A DNA stretch of 64,000 bases from Citricoccus sp. SGAir0253 (GCF_005877055.1 NZ_CP039424.1:1860001-1924000), one strand, 5' to 3'. Shown: positions 19,373 to 29,269, numbered from the stretch's first letter. Notes: generated from the sequence alone by a model not told the origin. Numbers and translations are program-made.

Positions 19373-19909
19373 TCAGATCATGTAGATGTCCACCACGTGG
19401 TGGATGTAGTCGTTCTTCAGCACGACCTTCTTGCTGCGGATGACCGGCTCGGCGCCCGAGAGGTCGATCGTGTAGAAGCTGGTGCCGAAGTAGGTGTCCG
19501 TGGACTGGTACCGGTAGTACAGGGTGAACCAGTTGAACCGGACCTTGACCTGGTCGCCGTCGCGCTCCAGCAGCTCCACGTCCGTGATGTTGTGCCCGGT
19601 GCGCGGGTCCGGCAGGGAGGTGGCGGAGGAGCGGTCGGTCTTGATGCGGAAGACGCGGTCCTCGATGCCGCCCCGGTTGTCGTAGTAGATCAGGGAGATC
19701 TCGGACTGCGGGTCCTCGGTCAGCTCGTCGTTGTCGTCCCACGCCGGCATCCAGAACTCGGAGTCGGGGTGGTAGCACTCGAGCCACTCGTCGAACTTCC
19801 GGTCGTCGAGCAGGCGGGCCTCCTTGTACAGGAAGGCGCGGACGGTCTCGAGCGTGACGAGGTCCTCGGTGGTCTTGACGGTGGGCACCGCGGTGGCAGT
19901 GGTGGTCAT
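19373..19909 (-). CDS. benB: Benzoate 1,2-dioxygenase small (beta) subunit
   Basis: 178 residues, the normal length for the ring-hydroxylating dioxygenase beta subunit. Recognisable parts are VRAFLYKEARLLDDRKFDEW, the conserved YHPDSEFWMP, SEISLIYYDNRGGIEDRVFRI and the C-terminal VVLKNDYI. It packs against BenA in an (alpha-beta)3 hexamer and is structural. The GAGGAG site lies before the ATG, 34 bases after the benA stop. Confidence 0.93.
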   Translation of the reverse strand: MTTTATAVPTVKTTEDLVTLETVRAFLYKEARLLDDRKFDEWLECYHPDSEFWMPAWDDNDELTEDPQSEISLIYYDNRGGIEDRVFRIKTDRSSATSLPDPRTGHNITDVELLERDGDQVKVRFNWFTLYYRYQSTDTYFGTSFYTIDLSGAEPVIRSKKVVLKNDYIHHVVDIYMI

Positions 19910-19943
19910 GGGAGCAGCTCCTCGCAGTTCGTGGTGGTCTCGG

Positions 19944-21350
19944 TCAGGCCAGGGCCGGCTCGGCGGTGCGGGGCTCGGCGGTCCCGGACCCGTCCGCGGC
20001 GGCCTCCTCGGCGGCCACGGCCTGCTCCATGACCCCGTGCCAGTACATGTGCTGGATCGGGTAGAGGCCCTCGTCCTCGGTGCGCACACCGGAGGCGATG
20101 ACGTCGTTCATGCCCAGGGCGGCGGCCTGCTCGTCCGGGCCCTCGACCTGGTGGGTGGAGCCGCGGGACATGTCGTTCCACTGGGCGGTCTTGGCCCAGT
20201 AGGTCTTGTTGCAGGAGCGGAACTCCTCCAGGTCGTCCGGGGTGGCCATGCCGGTGGCGTTGAAGAAGTCCTCGTACTGGCGGATGCGCTTGGCGCGGTT
20301 CTCGGCCGACTCGCCCTTGGGGGCGATGCAGTAGATGGTCACCTCGGTCTGGTCCGCGGAGATCGGGCGGAAGTGACGGATCTGCGAGGAGAACTGGTCC
20401 ATGATGTAGACGTTCGGGTAGAGGCACAGGTTGCGCGAGATGTTGATCATGAAGTTCGCCATCTCCTCCCCGTACTTCTCCACCAGCTCGTCACGGCGGT
20501 CCCACAGCGGACGGTCCTCGGGGTTGGTCCACTCCTGCCACAGCAGCAGGTGGCCGTGCGGGTAGGAGTAGAACCCGCCCTTGACCTTGCCCCACTTGCC
20601 GGCGTCCATGGCCTTGGTGGTGTTGGCGGAGTCGCCGGCGGTGCGGCGGGCGGTGGTGGCGGCGTAGTTCCAGTGCACCGAGGTCACGTGGTAGCCGTCC
20701 GCGCCGTTCTCGGCCTGGACCTTCCAGTTGCCGTCGTACGTGTAGGTGGAGGACCCGCGCAGGACCTCGAGGCCCTCGGGCGACTGGTCCACGATCGAGT
20801 CGATCACCTTGGTGGCGTCGCCCAGGTGCTCCTCGAGCGGCAGCACGTCCGCGTTGAGCGAGCCGAAGAGGAAGCCGCGGTAGGAGTCGAAGCGGGCGAC
20901 CTTGGTCAGGTCGTGGGAGCCGTTGGTGTTGAAGCCCTCGGGGTAGCCGCCGTTGCGGCCGTCCTTGACCTTGAGCAGCTCACCGGAGTTCTTGAACGTC
21001 CAGCCGTGGAACGGGCAGGTGAAGGTGGTGCGGTTGTCGGTCTTGCGCCGGCACAGCATCGCGCCGCGGTGGGAGCAGGCGTTGACGATGCAGTTGAGCT
21101 TCTCCTCCTTGTCCCGGGTGATGACCACCGGGGTGCGGCCGATGTAGGTGGTGAAGTAGTCCCCGACGTTGGGGATCTGCGACTCGTGCGCCAGGTAGAC
21201 CCAGTTGCCCTCGAAGATGTGCTTCATCTCGAGCTCGAAGATCTCCTCGTCGGTGAAGATCTCCCGCTTGGCCCGGATGATGCCCTTCTCACGGTCGTCG
21301 ACCACGGCGTCGGTGAGGACTTCCCGGACGTGGGACAGGTTCTCGGTCAT
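19944..21350 (-). CDS. benA: Benzoate 1,2-dioxygenase large (alpha) subunit
   Basis: 468 residues. Rieske 2Fe-2S site C-x-H-x17-C-x2-H visible as [10 protein letters not shown] and CPFHGW (residues 90-115); mononuclear iron ligands in [17 protein letters not shown] (about 215-230) with a later Asp. It dihydroxylates benzoate to the 1,2-cis-diol using O2 and electrons from BenC. AAGGAGA lies 7 bases before the ATG. First gene of benABCD. Upstream is a CRP-like composite element shared with the benK control region. The C-terminal 30 residues are Ala/Glu-rich and not conserved. Confidence 0.95.
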   Translation of the reverse strand: MTENLSHVREVLTDAVVDDREKGIIRAKREIFTDEEIFELEMKHIFEGNWVYLAHESQIPNVGDYFTTYIGRTPVVITRDKEEKLNCIVNACSHRGAMLCRRKTDNRTTFTCPFHGWTFKNSGELLKVKDGRNGGYPEGFNTNGSHDLTKVARFDSYRGFLFGSLNADVLPLEEHLGDATKVIDSIVDQSPEGLEVLRGSSTYTYDGNWKVQAENGADGYHVTSVHWNYAATTARRTAGDSANTTKAMDAGKWGKVKGGFYSYPHGHLLLWQEWTNPEDRPLWDRRDELVEKYGEEMANFMINISRNLCLYPNVYIMDQFSSQIRHFRPISADQTEVTIYCIAPKGESAENRAKRIRQYEDFFNATGMATPDDLEEFRSCNKTYWAKTAQWNDMSRGSTHQVEGPDEQAAALGMNDVIASGVRTEDEGLYPIQHMYWHGVMEQAVAAEEAAADGSGTAEPRTAEPALA

Positions 21351-21851
21351 GGCGTTCTCCTTCTGGCAGTGACACCGCGCGCCGGGCCGGCGGGCCCGTG
21401 TTCCGGCACGGTGGCGGAAAGTACGCCTGCCAGTCTGCACAACGGTGACTGCGCTCACATCAGGGGAACCCCTAGGCCTGACCAAGGGTCTGATTCATAT
21501 GCCTTTCCTATAGAGTCCCGCGGGGGGCCCTCTTGGAAATCACCACGTCATCGGGCCTATGCTGGCCCGCGGGACCGCGCCGTGTGGCCCGCGTCACGGA
21601 CGCCGGGATCACTCGGTCCCCCGCCCCCGCCGGGCATCCGGGGCCACCCCGGGGGTCCCCCGGGTCGTGTCCCGTACGGGACCGGGATCCCGCCCCCGGC
21701 CCGACGCCGGCCCCACCGGTGCGCGGTCGAGCTCCCCCGGCCCCCCGGGCGGCGGACACCCACGACGGACGGAGGCGCCATGACCGATCGGCACCCGGCG
21801 TGCCCCGCGCCCCGAGACGCCACCGCCCCGCGGCCCGCCGTGCACGTCCGG
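21351..21851. other. benE-benA intergenic control region
   Basis: About 500 bases between benE (whose stop is at 21852) and benA, both on the minus strand. Besides the CRP-like element it holds the 14-base palindrome GTCCCGTACGGGAC at 21669-21682, which may be a benE terminator or an operator. The stretch around 21490-21520 is relatively AT-rich and is the likely benA promoter zone, but I cannot place hexamers with confidence. No protein-like frame was recognised. Confidence 0.5.
21444..21470 (+). promoter_or_regulatory. CRP/GlxR-like site plus GGAACC, upstream of benA
   Basis: GGTGA-N6-TCACA (21444-21459) followed after five bases by GGAACC (21465-21470). It lies 94-120 bases upstream of benA and reads in the opposite orientation to that gene. 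It matches the element at 12232-12258, including spacing. Confidence 0.6.
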
Positions 21852-23201
21852 TCATCGGCCGGGTCCGTCGCCGGCCGCCGGCCCGGAGCCCGACGCGCGG
21901 CCCCCCTGCGCCCCGGCGACCTCCGTGGCCGACGCGACCCGCAGGCCGTCGTGGTCGCGGCGCTCCAGCAGCCGGGACACGGCGTAGCCGATCACGATGC
22001 CCCAGAAGGCCGAGTGCAGGGTGAACAGGTCCAGGCCGGAGATCGTCACCACGAAGGTCACGAGGGCGCCGAGGGTGAAGGTCGTGGAGAAGGCGGTGAC
22101 GAACGCCTGCAGCAGGGCCCGCAGCATCGCGATCCCGCCCAGGGCGAGCACGAACGCCTCGGGGGTGGCCAGCATGAACCGGACCAGTGCGGGGGCGAAC
22201 AGGGCGCAGGCCAGGGACAGCACCGCGTAGACGAGGGCCGCGGTGTACTGCCGGTGACGCTGCCCCGAGGCGGTCAGCAGCGCGTTCGTGGGACCGGTGA
22301 CGCACGCGGACACGGCCCCCACGGCGGCGTTGACGAGCGAGAAGACGCCCGAGGCCATTGCGAACGCGGTGATCGGCGGGCGGTGGCCCGCGGCCCGCAG
22401 CACCGCGATGCCCTGGCCGTTCTGCACGAAGAGCACCGTGATGGCCAGCGGCACCACGAGCTCGAGCTGCGCGGCCCAGGTGAACTCCGGGACGGTGAAC
22501 ACCGGGGCGGCCAGCACGGGACCCTCGCCCCGCAGGGCGAACCGCCCGCTGACGACCACCGCGACGACGCCCACCACGAGCGTGCCCAGCACCGGCGGCA
22601 GGACCCGCCCGAGGGCCGGCACCGCGGACAGCACGAGGTAGGCGATGACCATGGGCACGGCCACCGCGGGGTCGTCCCGGCTCGCGTCCACGATGTCCGT
22701 GCCGAAGCGCAGGAAGACCGCCGCCACCATGGCCATGATGATCGGCATGGGGATCGCGGACATGACGCGGCGGACCAGCCCGGTCATGCCCAGGGCCAGC
22801 ACGAGCACGCCGCAGCCGAAGAACGCGCCGACCACCTCGGCGAAGGACAGGTGCTGCAGGGACGGACCGAGCAGCACCGTGCCCGGGATCGACCACGCGA
22901 AGCCCAGCGGCTGGCGGTAGACGAGGGACATGAGGAGCGTGGCCAGTCCCGCGGACAGGAAGATCCCGAATACCCACGAGGCGAGCTCGGCCTGGGCCAG
23001 CCCCCCGGCCGTCCCGACCGCGAGCGTCACGGCGATCGGCCCGGAGGCGGAGAACACCAGCCCGACCAGGCCGTTGGCGGCGTACTCGGGGCCGAGGTCG
23101 CGCCACGCGCGGCGCAGCCCCGCCGGCCGCGTTCCGGGACGCTCGAACAGCGGCTCGCGGCGCGGTGCCGCGGGCGCCGGTCGGTCCTCAGTGGCGGTCA
23201 T
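21852..23201 (-). CDS. benE: Benzoate/H+ symporter BenE
   Basis: 449 residues with about twelve hydrophobic segments. GLVFSASGPIAVTLAVG, RQPLGFAWSIPGTVLLG and the C-terminal SGLDLFTLHSAFWGIVIGY are BenE family signatures. It imports benzoate with protons, giving this locus two benzoate uptake systems (BenE and the MFS protein at 12343). GGAGGAG lies six bases before the ATG. The last 30 residues are polar and Gly-rich. Same strand as benABCD, 500 bases upstream, probably separately transcribed. Confidence 0.92.
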   Translation of the reverse strand: MTATEDRPAPAAPRREPLFERPGTRPAGLRRAWRDLGPEYAANGLVGLVFSASGPIAVTLAVGTAGGLAQAELASWVFGIFLSAGLATLLMSLVYRQPLGFAWSIPGTVLLGPSLQHLSFAEVVGAFFGCGVLVLALGMTGLVRRVMSAIPMPIIMAMVAAVFLRFGTDIVDASRDDPAVAVPMVIAYLVLSAVPALGRVLPPVLGTLVVGVVAVVVSGRFALRGEGPVLAAPVFTVPEFTWAAQLELVVPLAITVLFVQNGQGIAVLRAAGHRPPITAFAMASGVFSLVNAAVGAVSACVTGPTNALLTASGQRHRQYTAALVYAVLSLACALFAPALVRFMLATPEAFVLALGGIAMLRALLQAFVTAFSTTFTLGALVTFVVTISGLDLFTLHSAFWGIVIGYAVSRLLERRDHDGLRVASATEVAGAQGGRASGSGPAAGDGPGR

Positions 23202-23221
23202 CCCCGCTCCTCCCCGTCCTG

Positions 23222-23248
23222 CTTCTCGTGCTTCTCGTGCTTCTCGTG
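23222..23248 (+). repeat. Three tandem copies of a 9-bp unit upstream of benE
   Basis: CTTCTCGTG occurs three times without interruption, 21-47 bases upstream of the benE start, i.e. in its promoter/leader region. Confidence 0.85.
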
Positions 23249-23386
23249 CCCATCGCCCCGGCGGGACCGGGCTCCAAGCGCGTCACCGGGCGACGCGGGC
23301 CACGCCAGTCCATCATGCGCCGGGACCCCGGCCCCGCCGCCAGGCGTGCCCAGCGCAACCTGGGTATGGCATGCCCAGGCTCCGCC

Positions 23387-23485
23387 GGCGGCGCGGGCGG
23401 CGCGGGCGGCGCGGGCGGCGCGGGCGGCGCGGGCGGCGCGGGCGGCGCGGGCGGCGCGGGCGGCGCGGGCGGCGCGGGCGGCGGG
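23387..23485 (+). repeat. 9-bp tandem array (GGCGGCGCG)x10
   Basis: Ten perfect units from 23387 to 23476, then one variant unit. It lies between the divergent benE and XRE genes, 51 bases before the XRE start. In the XRE frame it would encode Ala-Gly-Gly repeats, so length changes would stay in frame if translation began upstream. Confidence 0.95.
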
Positions 23486-23536
23486 ATCGGCACGGAGGGT
23501 GGGGACAGCAGGTCCACGACGGAAGGCGGCAGGACG

Positions 23537-24526
23537 ATGAGCACGGCACCGGGAACGGCGGAACGGGCGGCGATGCGGGACGCGAGGGGCGAGGCGCGGG
23601 AGGCCGGCACCGCGGCGGCAAGGGGCGCGGGCCCGGGGACGGGCCCGGCCCGGGAGGCGGGCGCGGAGCTGGGAGGGTTCCTCCGGGCGCGCCGGGCCCT
23701 GGTGGACCCGCCCCGGCACGGTGGCGGCCGGCGTCGGGTCCCGGGGCTGCGCCGCGAGGAGGTCGCCGCCCTCGCGCAGGTCAGCACGGACTACTACACG
23801 CGGCTCGAGCAGGGGCGGCACCGCCGGCCCTCGGACGCGGTGCTCTCGGCGCTCGCCGAGGCGCTCGAGCTCGACGACCTCGCCACCCGGCACCTGTTCG
23901 ACCTGGCCCGGGCCGTGCCCGTGTCCGCTCGGGGCTCGGCGCCGGAGCCGGTCCAACGCGTCCGGCCCTCCCTGCACCTGCTGCTCGACTCGTTCACGGA
24001 GCACCCGGCCTTCGTCCGCGGCCGGCGCACCGAGGTGCTGGCCATGAACCGCCTCGCCGCGAGCCTGCTGGCGGACCTGCCCGCGCGCCCCGCCCGCGAG
24101 CGCGCGCTCGTCCGATGGGCCTTCCTGGACCCCGAGGCCCGGCGGCGGTACGTGGACTGGGAGGCGGTGGCCTCCTCCATGGTGGGCACGCTGCGGCTCG
24201 ACGCCGGCCGGCACCCGGGCGATCCGCTGCTGGAGCGCCTGGTGGACGAGCTCAGCGCGGGCAGCGCCGAGTTCCGGGCGTGGTGGGCGGACCACCGGGT
24301 GGCCGAGCGCCGGGACGGGACCAAGCGCCTCGTCCACCCGGTGGTGGGCCGGGTGGACGTGCGCTACGAGGCCCTGGACGTGACGGGGGTGGAGGACCAG
24401 ACCCTGTTCGTCTACACGACGGAGCCCGGCAGCGACTCCCAGGCCGCCCTGCACCGGCTGGCCGGCCTGGTCGCCGCGGACGCGGGCCCCGTCGCGTCCC
24501 GGAGGGGGACTCAGGCGGAGACGTAG
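23537..24526 (+). CDS. XRE-family transcriptional regulator with MmyB-like ligand domain
   Basis: 329 residues. After a variable Ala/Gly/Arg-rich N-terminus (1-50), the helix-turn-helix runs from LGGFLRARRALVDP through RRVPGLRREEVAALAQVSTDYYTRLEQ; a C-terminal domain follows with WAFLDPEARRRYVDWEAVASSMV and the VRYEALDV segment, the MmyB-like sensor fold. The target and ligand are unknown; in actinobacteria these often regulate an adjacent reductase or transporter, but the neighbour here is benE, divergent. An ATG behind GGCAGGAC was chosen; the frame is open upstream through the 9-bp repeat. The gene overlaps the convergent phosphoesterase by 16 bases. Confidence 0.85.
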   Translation: MSTAPGTAERAAMRDARGEAREAGTAAARGAGPGTGPAREAGAELGGFLRARRALVDPPRHGGGRRRVPGLRREEVAALAQVSTDYYTRLEQGRHRRPSDAVLSALAEALELDDLATRHLFDLARAVPVSARGSAPEPVQRVRPSLHLLLDSFTEHPAFVRGRRTEVLAMNRLAASLLADLPARPARERALVRWAFLDPEARRRYVDWEAVASSMVGTLRLDAGRHPGDPLLERLVDELSAGSAEFRAWWADHRVAERRDGTKRLVHPVVGRVDVRYEALDVTGVEDQTLFVYTTEPGSDSQAALHRLAGLVAADAGPVASRRGTQAET

Positions 24527-25722
24527 TCCGGGAAGGCGGCCGGCTGCGCGAGCGGCTTCTTCGCGGGGTCCATGTCGATGCCCAGGTCCTGGGCGAACAC
24601 GGTGTGGCTGCCCGTGTAGACGCCCTCGGCGTTCTCGTCGAGGGTGAACACCCGCGCGCCGCGCAGGGTGTGGGTGTCCGCCGTGCCGTCGTTGAGCCCG
24701 TAGGTGCCGAAGCCGGTGCCCGGGCCGTAGCCGAGCTCGATCCCGAAGTAGTTGCCGATGAACGTGTTGATGTGGTCGTGGCCGCAGTACATGCCCCGGA
24801 CGTCCCCGCGCTCGAGGGCGGCCGCGTACAGGCCCGAGTTCACCAGGCCGGTGTAGATGCCCTCGTTCTTGACGCCGGTGATCCCGTGGCGCTCCACGGC
24901 GGCGGCGTGGCCGGACTCGTCCGAGGTGAACTGCTGGCCGTACCACATGTGGTGGAACTCCCACACGGGGATGTGGAAGAACATCAGGGACGGGACCGTG
25001 CCGTGGCGCTCCTCGGTCTCCAGGGAGAGCCGCCGGTACCAGTCGACCTGCTCCGGGCGGATCCAGTCGTAGCCCATGAGCCCGTCGTGGCCCTGGCCGT
25101 CCAGGGTCTCCGGGGCGTAGCGGCCCGAGTCCAGCAGCCACAGGCCGAAGGCCGGTCGGTTGGCCTTCGAGGAGCGGATGAGCAGCTGGGCGTTGGACTC
25201 GCCGGGCACGTCCGCGCCGGCCTCGCCCACCGCGGGGTTGAGGTTGTGCTCGTACTGGCGCAGGAACTCCACGATCCTCGCCTCGACCATGGAGGTGCCG
25301 TTGTCCGCGACCGAGTCCTCGTCGTGGTTGCCGAAGGTGATGGCCCACGGGATGCCCCGGGACTCCATCGGCATGACCACGTTGTTGTAGGCCTGCTTGA
25401 CCTCGCGGTCGGTGCGCGGGGAGCCGTTGATGACGTCACCGTTGATGACGACGAACCCGGGCTTCTCCTTCTCCAGCACGCCCTCCATCAGCTCGATGGT
25501 CCGGCGGTCGGTGAGCGGACCGTCCTGCGTGTCGTTGAACTGCACGACGGTGAACCTCCCGTCCCGGCCGAAGGACAGCGGCATCCCCCCGGGGGCGGCG
25601 GAGCGCCGGGCGGGGGCGGCGTGCGCGGCGGAGGGCAGGGCGGACAGCAGCCCGGCGGCGGCCAGGGCACCGCCGCCGGCGAGGATTCCGCGGCGGCCGA
25701 CGGAGGGGGTGGTGGGGGTCAT
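24511..25722 (-). CDS. Tat-exported metallophosphoesterase
   Basis: 403 residues. Twin-arginine signal peptide: SVGRRGILAGGGALAAAGLL with an AHA-AP cleavage region near residue 38. Calcineurin-like metal motifs follow: QFNDTQDG (D), VVINGDVIN (GD), ITFGNHDE (GNHD), FFHIPVWEFHH and GMYCGHDH. It is an extracytoplasmic phosphoesterase, possibly scavenging phosphate; substrate unknown. ATG at 25722 has GAGGAG 8 bases upstream; the longer frame adds 13 residues without a site. Convergent with the XRE gene. Confidence 0.88.
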   Translation of the reverse strand: MTPTTPSVGRRGILAGGGALAAAGLLSALPSAAHAAPARRSAAPGGMPLSFGRDGRFTVVQFNDTQDGPLTDRRTIELMEGVLEKEKPGFVVINGDVINGSPRTDREVKQAYNNVVMPMESRGIPWAITFGNHDEDSVADNGTSMVEARIVEFLRQYEHNLNPAVGEAGADVPGESNAQLLIRSSKANRPAFGLWLLDSGRYAPETLDGQGHDGLMGYDWIRPEQVDWYRRLSLETEERHGTVPSLMFFHIPVWEFHHMWYGQQFTSDESGHAAAVERHGITGVKNEGIYTGLVNSGLYAAALERGDVRGMYCGHDHINTFIGNYFGIELGYGPGTGFGTYGLNDGTADTHTLRGARVFTLDENAEGVYTGSHTVFAQDLGIDMDPAKKPLAQPAAFPDYVSA

Positions 25723-25867
25723 GGACAGGCTCCTCAGGATCGATGGCGCCCGCGTCGGCACGCGAGCCCAGCGATCGTAGGAGCGCCACGGGACGGGCAG
25801 GGGGCCACCGTCCTGCCGCCGGGGGTACTGCGGGTGTCCGGCCGGTGAACGCGGCCGAAGCCGGGCC

Positions 25868-26737
25868 TCAGACGAGCGTGTCCTGCTGGCCGGGACCGCA
25901 CGCCGGGACGAGGAGCTCCGGGCCGTTGTTGCGCACGTTGCCGACCTCGGGGCCGACCTCGTCCAGGGTCCACCCGGAGGCGGTCCGGTACGCCTGCTCC
26001 CGCACCCGGTCCACGAGCTGGGCGGCGGCCTCGGCGGAGGGCAGCTTGACCGGCTCCAGCCACGCGTCCATCGTCCCGGCGTCCATCGGCAGCGGGAGCC
26101 GGTCGTGCAGGGCGTGCAGCCGCTCCAGGGTCTCGTCCCCGGTGCCCGCCTCGGGGGACGGGCCGGTGAGGATGCTGCAGCTGAGCAGCCACCGGCCGGG
26201 CTCGCCCTCCGGCACCGACTCGTCCTTCCACCACTCGTACAGGCCCGCGAAGAAGATCAGGGACCCGTCCGCCGGGTGCACGTAGAACGGCCGCTTGCGC
26301 GCGGCCTTCCCGTCCGGGCCCTTCTCCCCCGCGGCCGGCTTGAGCCACTCGTAGTACCCCTCGACCGGCACGGCGCAGCGGCGGGCGCGCACGGCCGCGC
26401 GGAAGGTGGGCTTCTCCGTCACGGTCTCGGACCGGGCGTTGAACGCGCGCGAGCCGGTCGAGGGGTCCTTGGCCCATGGCGGGACGAGCCCCCAGCGGGC
26501 CACGTGGACCTCCCGGCGCACCTCGCCGTTCCCGGGCTGCCCGGCCTCCCGGCCGTCGTCGTCCGCGGAGCCCGGCCCTCCCGACGCCGGCACGGCGCGT
26601 TCCAGCACCACGGCCACGTCCGCGGTGGGCGCCACGTTCCAGTTCGCGCGCAGGTCGAGTCCCTCCTCGGGCTCGACCGCCCCGGACTCGGCCACCAGGT
26701 CACCGATGGCCCGTGCCATCACATACCGTCCGCACAT
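25868..26737 (-). CDS. SOS-response-associated peptidase family (HMCES/YedK, abasic-site shield)
   Basis: 289 residues. Starts MCGRYVMA, so Cys2 becomes the N-terminal nucleophile that forms a thiazolidine with abasic sites in single-stranded DNA. The other conserved parts are present: RWGLVPPWAKD, RAFNARSETV (Asn), CAVPVEGYYEW (Glu) and ALHDRLPLPM (His). It protects abasic DNA in the cytoplasm. An insertion of about 25 Gly/Asp residues occurs near residue 60. The start at 26737 is fixed by the need for Cys2. CACACT lies 6 bases upstream, a possible leaderless -10; no LexA box was seen. Confidence 0.92.
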   Translation of the reverse strand: MCGRYVMARAIGDLVAESGAVEPEEGLDLRANWNVAPTADVAVVLERAVPASGGPGSADDDGREAGQPGNGEVRREVHVARWGLVPPWAKDPSTGSRAFNARSETVTEKPTFRAAVRARRCAVPVEGYYEWLKPAAGEKGPDGKAARKRPFYVHPADGSLIFFAGLYEWWKDESVPEGEPGRWLLSCSILTGPSPEAGTGDETLERLHALHDRLPLPMDAGTMDAWLEPVKLPSAEAAAQLVDRVREQAYRTASGWTLDEVGPEVGNVRNNGPELLVPACGPGQQDTLV

Positions 26738-26797
26738 GGGACCAGTGTGCCGCACGGCCGGGCCGCCGGTGAGTCCCGGGCGACCGCCGCCGGGGCC

Positions 26798-28681
26798 TCA
26801 GGCGGAGCGGGCGCCCCCGGGCCCCCGGCCGGGAAGGAGGTCGGGGGCGGCGGGCCCGGGGACGGCGGCCGGGGGCGGCCACGACGCGGTGCACCGCACG
26901 CCCGCCTCGCGCAGCGCGGCGTCGGCCAGGATCATCCCCAGGTGGCTGAAGGCCTGCGGGTAGTTCCCGGCCAGCCGGGCCGTGACCGGGTCGTACTCCT
27001 CGGCCAGCAGCCCCAGCTCGCCGCCGTACCCGACGAGGCGGTGGAACAGGGCGTCGGCCTCCGCGGTGCGCCCCGTGCAGGCGTACTGGGAGACGAGCCA
27101 GAAGCCGCAGATGAGGAACGGGGACTCCGGGCCGTCCAGGCCGTCCACGGCGGAGTCGGTGCGGTACCGGCGCACCAGGCCGTGCTCGTCCACGAGCTCG
27201 TCCTCGATCCGCCGGACGGTGGCCAGCATGCGCGGGTCGTCCGCGGCCACCAGGCCCGTGTGGGGCAGGGCCAGCAGGGAGGCGTCGGCCTCGTCGCTGT
27301 CGTAGGCCTGGAGGAAGACGCCGCGGCGCCCGTCCACGCCGTGGTGCTCGATCTCGGCACGCAACCCGTCGCGGATCGCCCGCCACCGCGTCGCGTCCCC
27401 CTCCAACCCGTGGCGCTCCACGGCCCGGACGCCGCAGTCGAAGGCTGCCCACAGCATGGCCCGGCCGTGGGTGAAGTAGCGCCGGCGCCCGCGCATCTCC
27501 CAGATGCCGTGGTCCTTCTCGCCGAGCCGCTCGGCGGCGCGCCGCAGCAGGGTACGCTGCAGGCTCCAGGAGAAGGAGTCCTCCTCCACGCCGGCCTCCC
27601 GGAGCCTCTCGAGGGCGAGCATCGCCTCGCCCACGACGTCGGCCTGGTACTGCACCGTGGCGCCGTTGCCGATGCGCACCGGGCGGGAGGACGCGTACCC
27701 GGCCAGGTGCCCGAGCGTGCGCTCCCCCTCGATCCGCTCGCCGCCGATCCCGTAGAGCACCTGCAGGTCGTCGTAGTCGCCCGCGATCGCCCGCAGCAGC
27801 CAGTCCCGCCAGGTCCGGTCGGCCACGCCGTGGGCGATCATCGCCTCGATGGTCATGGCCGAGTCCCGCACCCACACGTACCGGTAGTCCCAGTTGCGCA
27901 CCCCGCCGAAGGCCTCCGGCAGGGACGTGGTGGCGGCGGCCACGATCCCCCCGGTGTCCCGGTGGGTCAGGGCCCGGAGCACCAGCAGCGAGCGGCGGAT
28001 CGGCTCGGTGTGCGCGGTGGACCGGATTCCCTCGGCCCACCCGCGCCACGCGCCCACGGTGGCGGCCAGGGCCGCGGGCACGTCCACGGCGGCCAGCGGC
28101 CGCTCCCAGGAGCGCATGCAGGTCAGCGACCAGGACAGCCGCTGGCCGGCGGTGAGGGAGAAGTCCCCGACGTGCCGGTCACCGTCGGGGTGCAGGAGCG
28201 GACCGTGCAGGACCAGGCCGTTGGGCCCGGAGACGGCGGTGAGCATCTCCTCGCCGTGGGAGGTGAGCCGCCGCACCCAGGGCTTGCTCAGGCCGTAGCG
28301 GAAGCGCATGACCAGCTCGTGCCGGACGGTCACCTCGCCCCGGACGCACTCGACCTGGCGCACCACGTCCACCCGGTCCTCGGTGTCCGGCATGAACTCG
28401 GTGACCACCGCCTCGCCGCCCGGCGTGCGCCAGCGGGTGACCAGCACGAAGGTGTCCCGGAGGTACTGCCGCCACACGACCTCGCCGTCCACGGGGGCCA
28501 GGCTCCAGTGTCCGTTGCCGTGCGTGCCGAGCAGGGCCGCGAACACGGCCTCCGAGTCGAAGCGGGGCAGGCAGAGCCAGTCCAGGCTGCCCTCCCGGGA
28601 GACCAGCGCCGCGGTCCGGCGGTCGGCCAGCAGGGCATAGGAGTCCAGGGGAGGATGGCCGCCGTCGGGGGTGGTCTGCAT
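26798..28681 (-). CDS. Glycoside hydrolase family 15 protein (glucoamylase/trehalase type)
   Basis: 627 residues. N-terminal beta-sandwich (starts [20 protein letters not shown] and [12 protein letters not shown]) followed by an (alpha/alpha)6 barrel with [46 protein letters not shown] and [20 protein letters not shown], the region of the second catalytic acid. Members of this intracellular group cleave alpha-glucosides, and some mycobacterial ones are trehalases; the substrate here is unproven. No signal peptide. The last 30 residues are Pro/Gly-rich. It lies 60 bases upstream of the HMCES gene on the same strand and is divergent from the SnoaL-like gene. Confidence 0.88.
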   Translation of the reverse strand: MQTTPDGGHPPLDSYALLADRRTAALVSREGSLDWLCLPRFDSEAVFAALLGTHGNGHWSLAPVDGEVVWRQYLRDTFVLVTRWRTPGGEAVVTEFMPDTEDRVDVVRQVECVRGEVTVRHELVMRFRYGLSKPWVRRLTSHGEEMLTAVSGPNGLVLHGPLLHPDGDRHVGDFSLTAGQRLSWSLTCMRSWERPLAAVDVPAALAATVGAWRGWAEGIRSTAHTEPIRRSLLVLRALTHRDTGGIVAAATTSLPEAFGGVRNWDYRYVWVRDSAMTIEAMIAHGVADRTWRDWLLRAIAGDYDDLQVLYGIGGERIEGERTLGHLAGYASSRPVRIGNGATVQYQADVVGEAMLALERLREAGVEEDSFSWSLQRTLLRRAAERLGEKDHGIWEMRGRRRYFTHGRAMLWAAFDCGVRAVERHGLEGDATRWRAIRDGLRAEIEHHGVDGRRGVFLQAYDSDEADASLLALPHTGLVAADDPRMLATVRRIEDELVDEHGLVRRYRTDSAVDGLDGPESPFLICGFWLVSQYACTGRTAEADALFHRLVGYGGELGLLAEEYDPVTARLAGNYPQAFSHLGMILADAALREAGVRCTASWPPPAAVPGPAAPDLLPGRGPGGARSA

Positions 28682-28867
28682 GAGGGCCGCACCTTTCGCG
28701 CTCGTGCCGCCCCGGGGACACCCGGGGTCCCATGGTGGCCCGGCCGGGAGGGCGCTGCCCAGCCCCTGGGGCCCCGCGGGCGGCCGAAGGCGGGCTGGGG
28801 CGGCCCGGGCGGGGTCCGCGGCGCGCGGTGGGTGCGCCGGGCGCCGGGACGGGGGCATCATGACCGG

Positions 28868-29269
28868 GTGGAACCGTGGCAGATGCGTGAGTGGCACGCG
28901 GAGTACCTCGAGGCCTGCAACCGCCACGACCTGGAGGCGATCCGCTCGTTCCTGGACCCCGAGGTGCGGCGGGCACACCTGCCGGGCGGGGACCGGGCGT
29001 GGCTTGACGACCTGGACGCGCTCTTCCGGGCGTTCCCGGACTGGCGGTGGCGCCGCGTCCACCTCGTGGTGGAGGACGACCGGCTCGCGGTGCACTTGCG
29101 CGGCAGCGGCACCCACCGCGGCCCGTTCCGGGGCATCACAGCGACCGGGCGGCACGCCAACGTGGCCGAGTTCGCGATGTACCGGGTGGCGGGCGGACGC
29201 ATCACCGAGTCCTCCGGCCTGGTGGACGAGCTCACGCTGCTCGCCCAGCTCCGCCGCGGCGTGCCCTGA
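28868..29269 (+). CDS. SnoaL-like/NTF2-like protein
   Basis: About 133 residues of the SnoaL cone-shaped fold: [20 protein letters not shown], the hallmark [37 protein letters not shown] and a final [15 protein letters not shown]. Members are ester cyclases, isomerases or binding proteins; no substrate is evident. The GTG at 28868 and the ATG at 28883 are both possible, with only weak G-rich sequence upstream of either. Divergent from GH15, with 186 bases between them that hold no recognised gene. Confidence 0.7.
   Translation: MEPWQMREWHAEYLEACNRHDLEAIRSFLDPEVRRAHLPGGDRAWLDDLDALFRAFPDWRWRRVHLVVEDDRLAVHLRGSGTHRGPFRGITATGRHANVAEFAMYRVAGGRITESSGLVDELTLLAQLRRGVP

Noticed and set aside
21780-21851. 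Possible small plus-strand gene starting at the ATG at 21780 behind GGACGGAGG
   Set aside because: The frame runs straight into the antisense of benE with no recognisable protein; good ribosome-site resemblance alone is not enough.
19824-23540. 1238-codon plus-strand frame opposite benA and benE
   Set aside because: Antisense to two well-recognised genes and of the typical mirror-frame composition.
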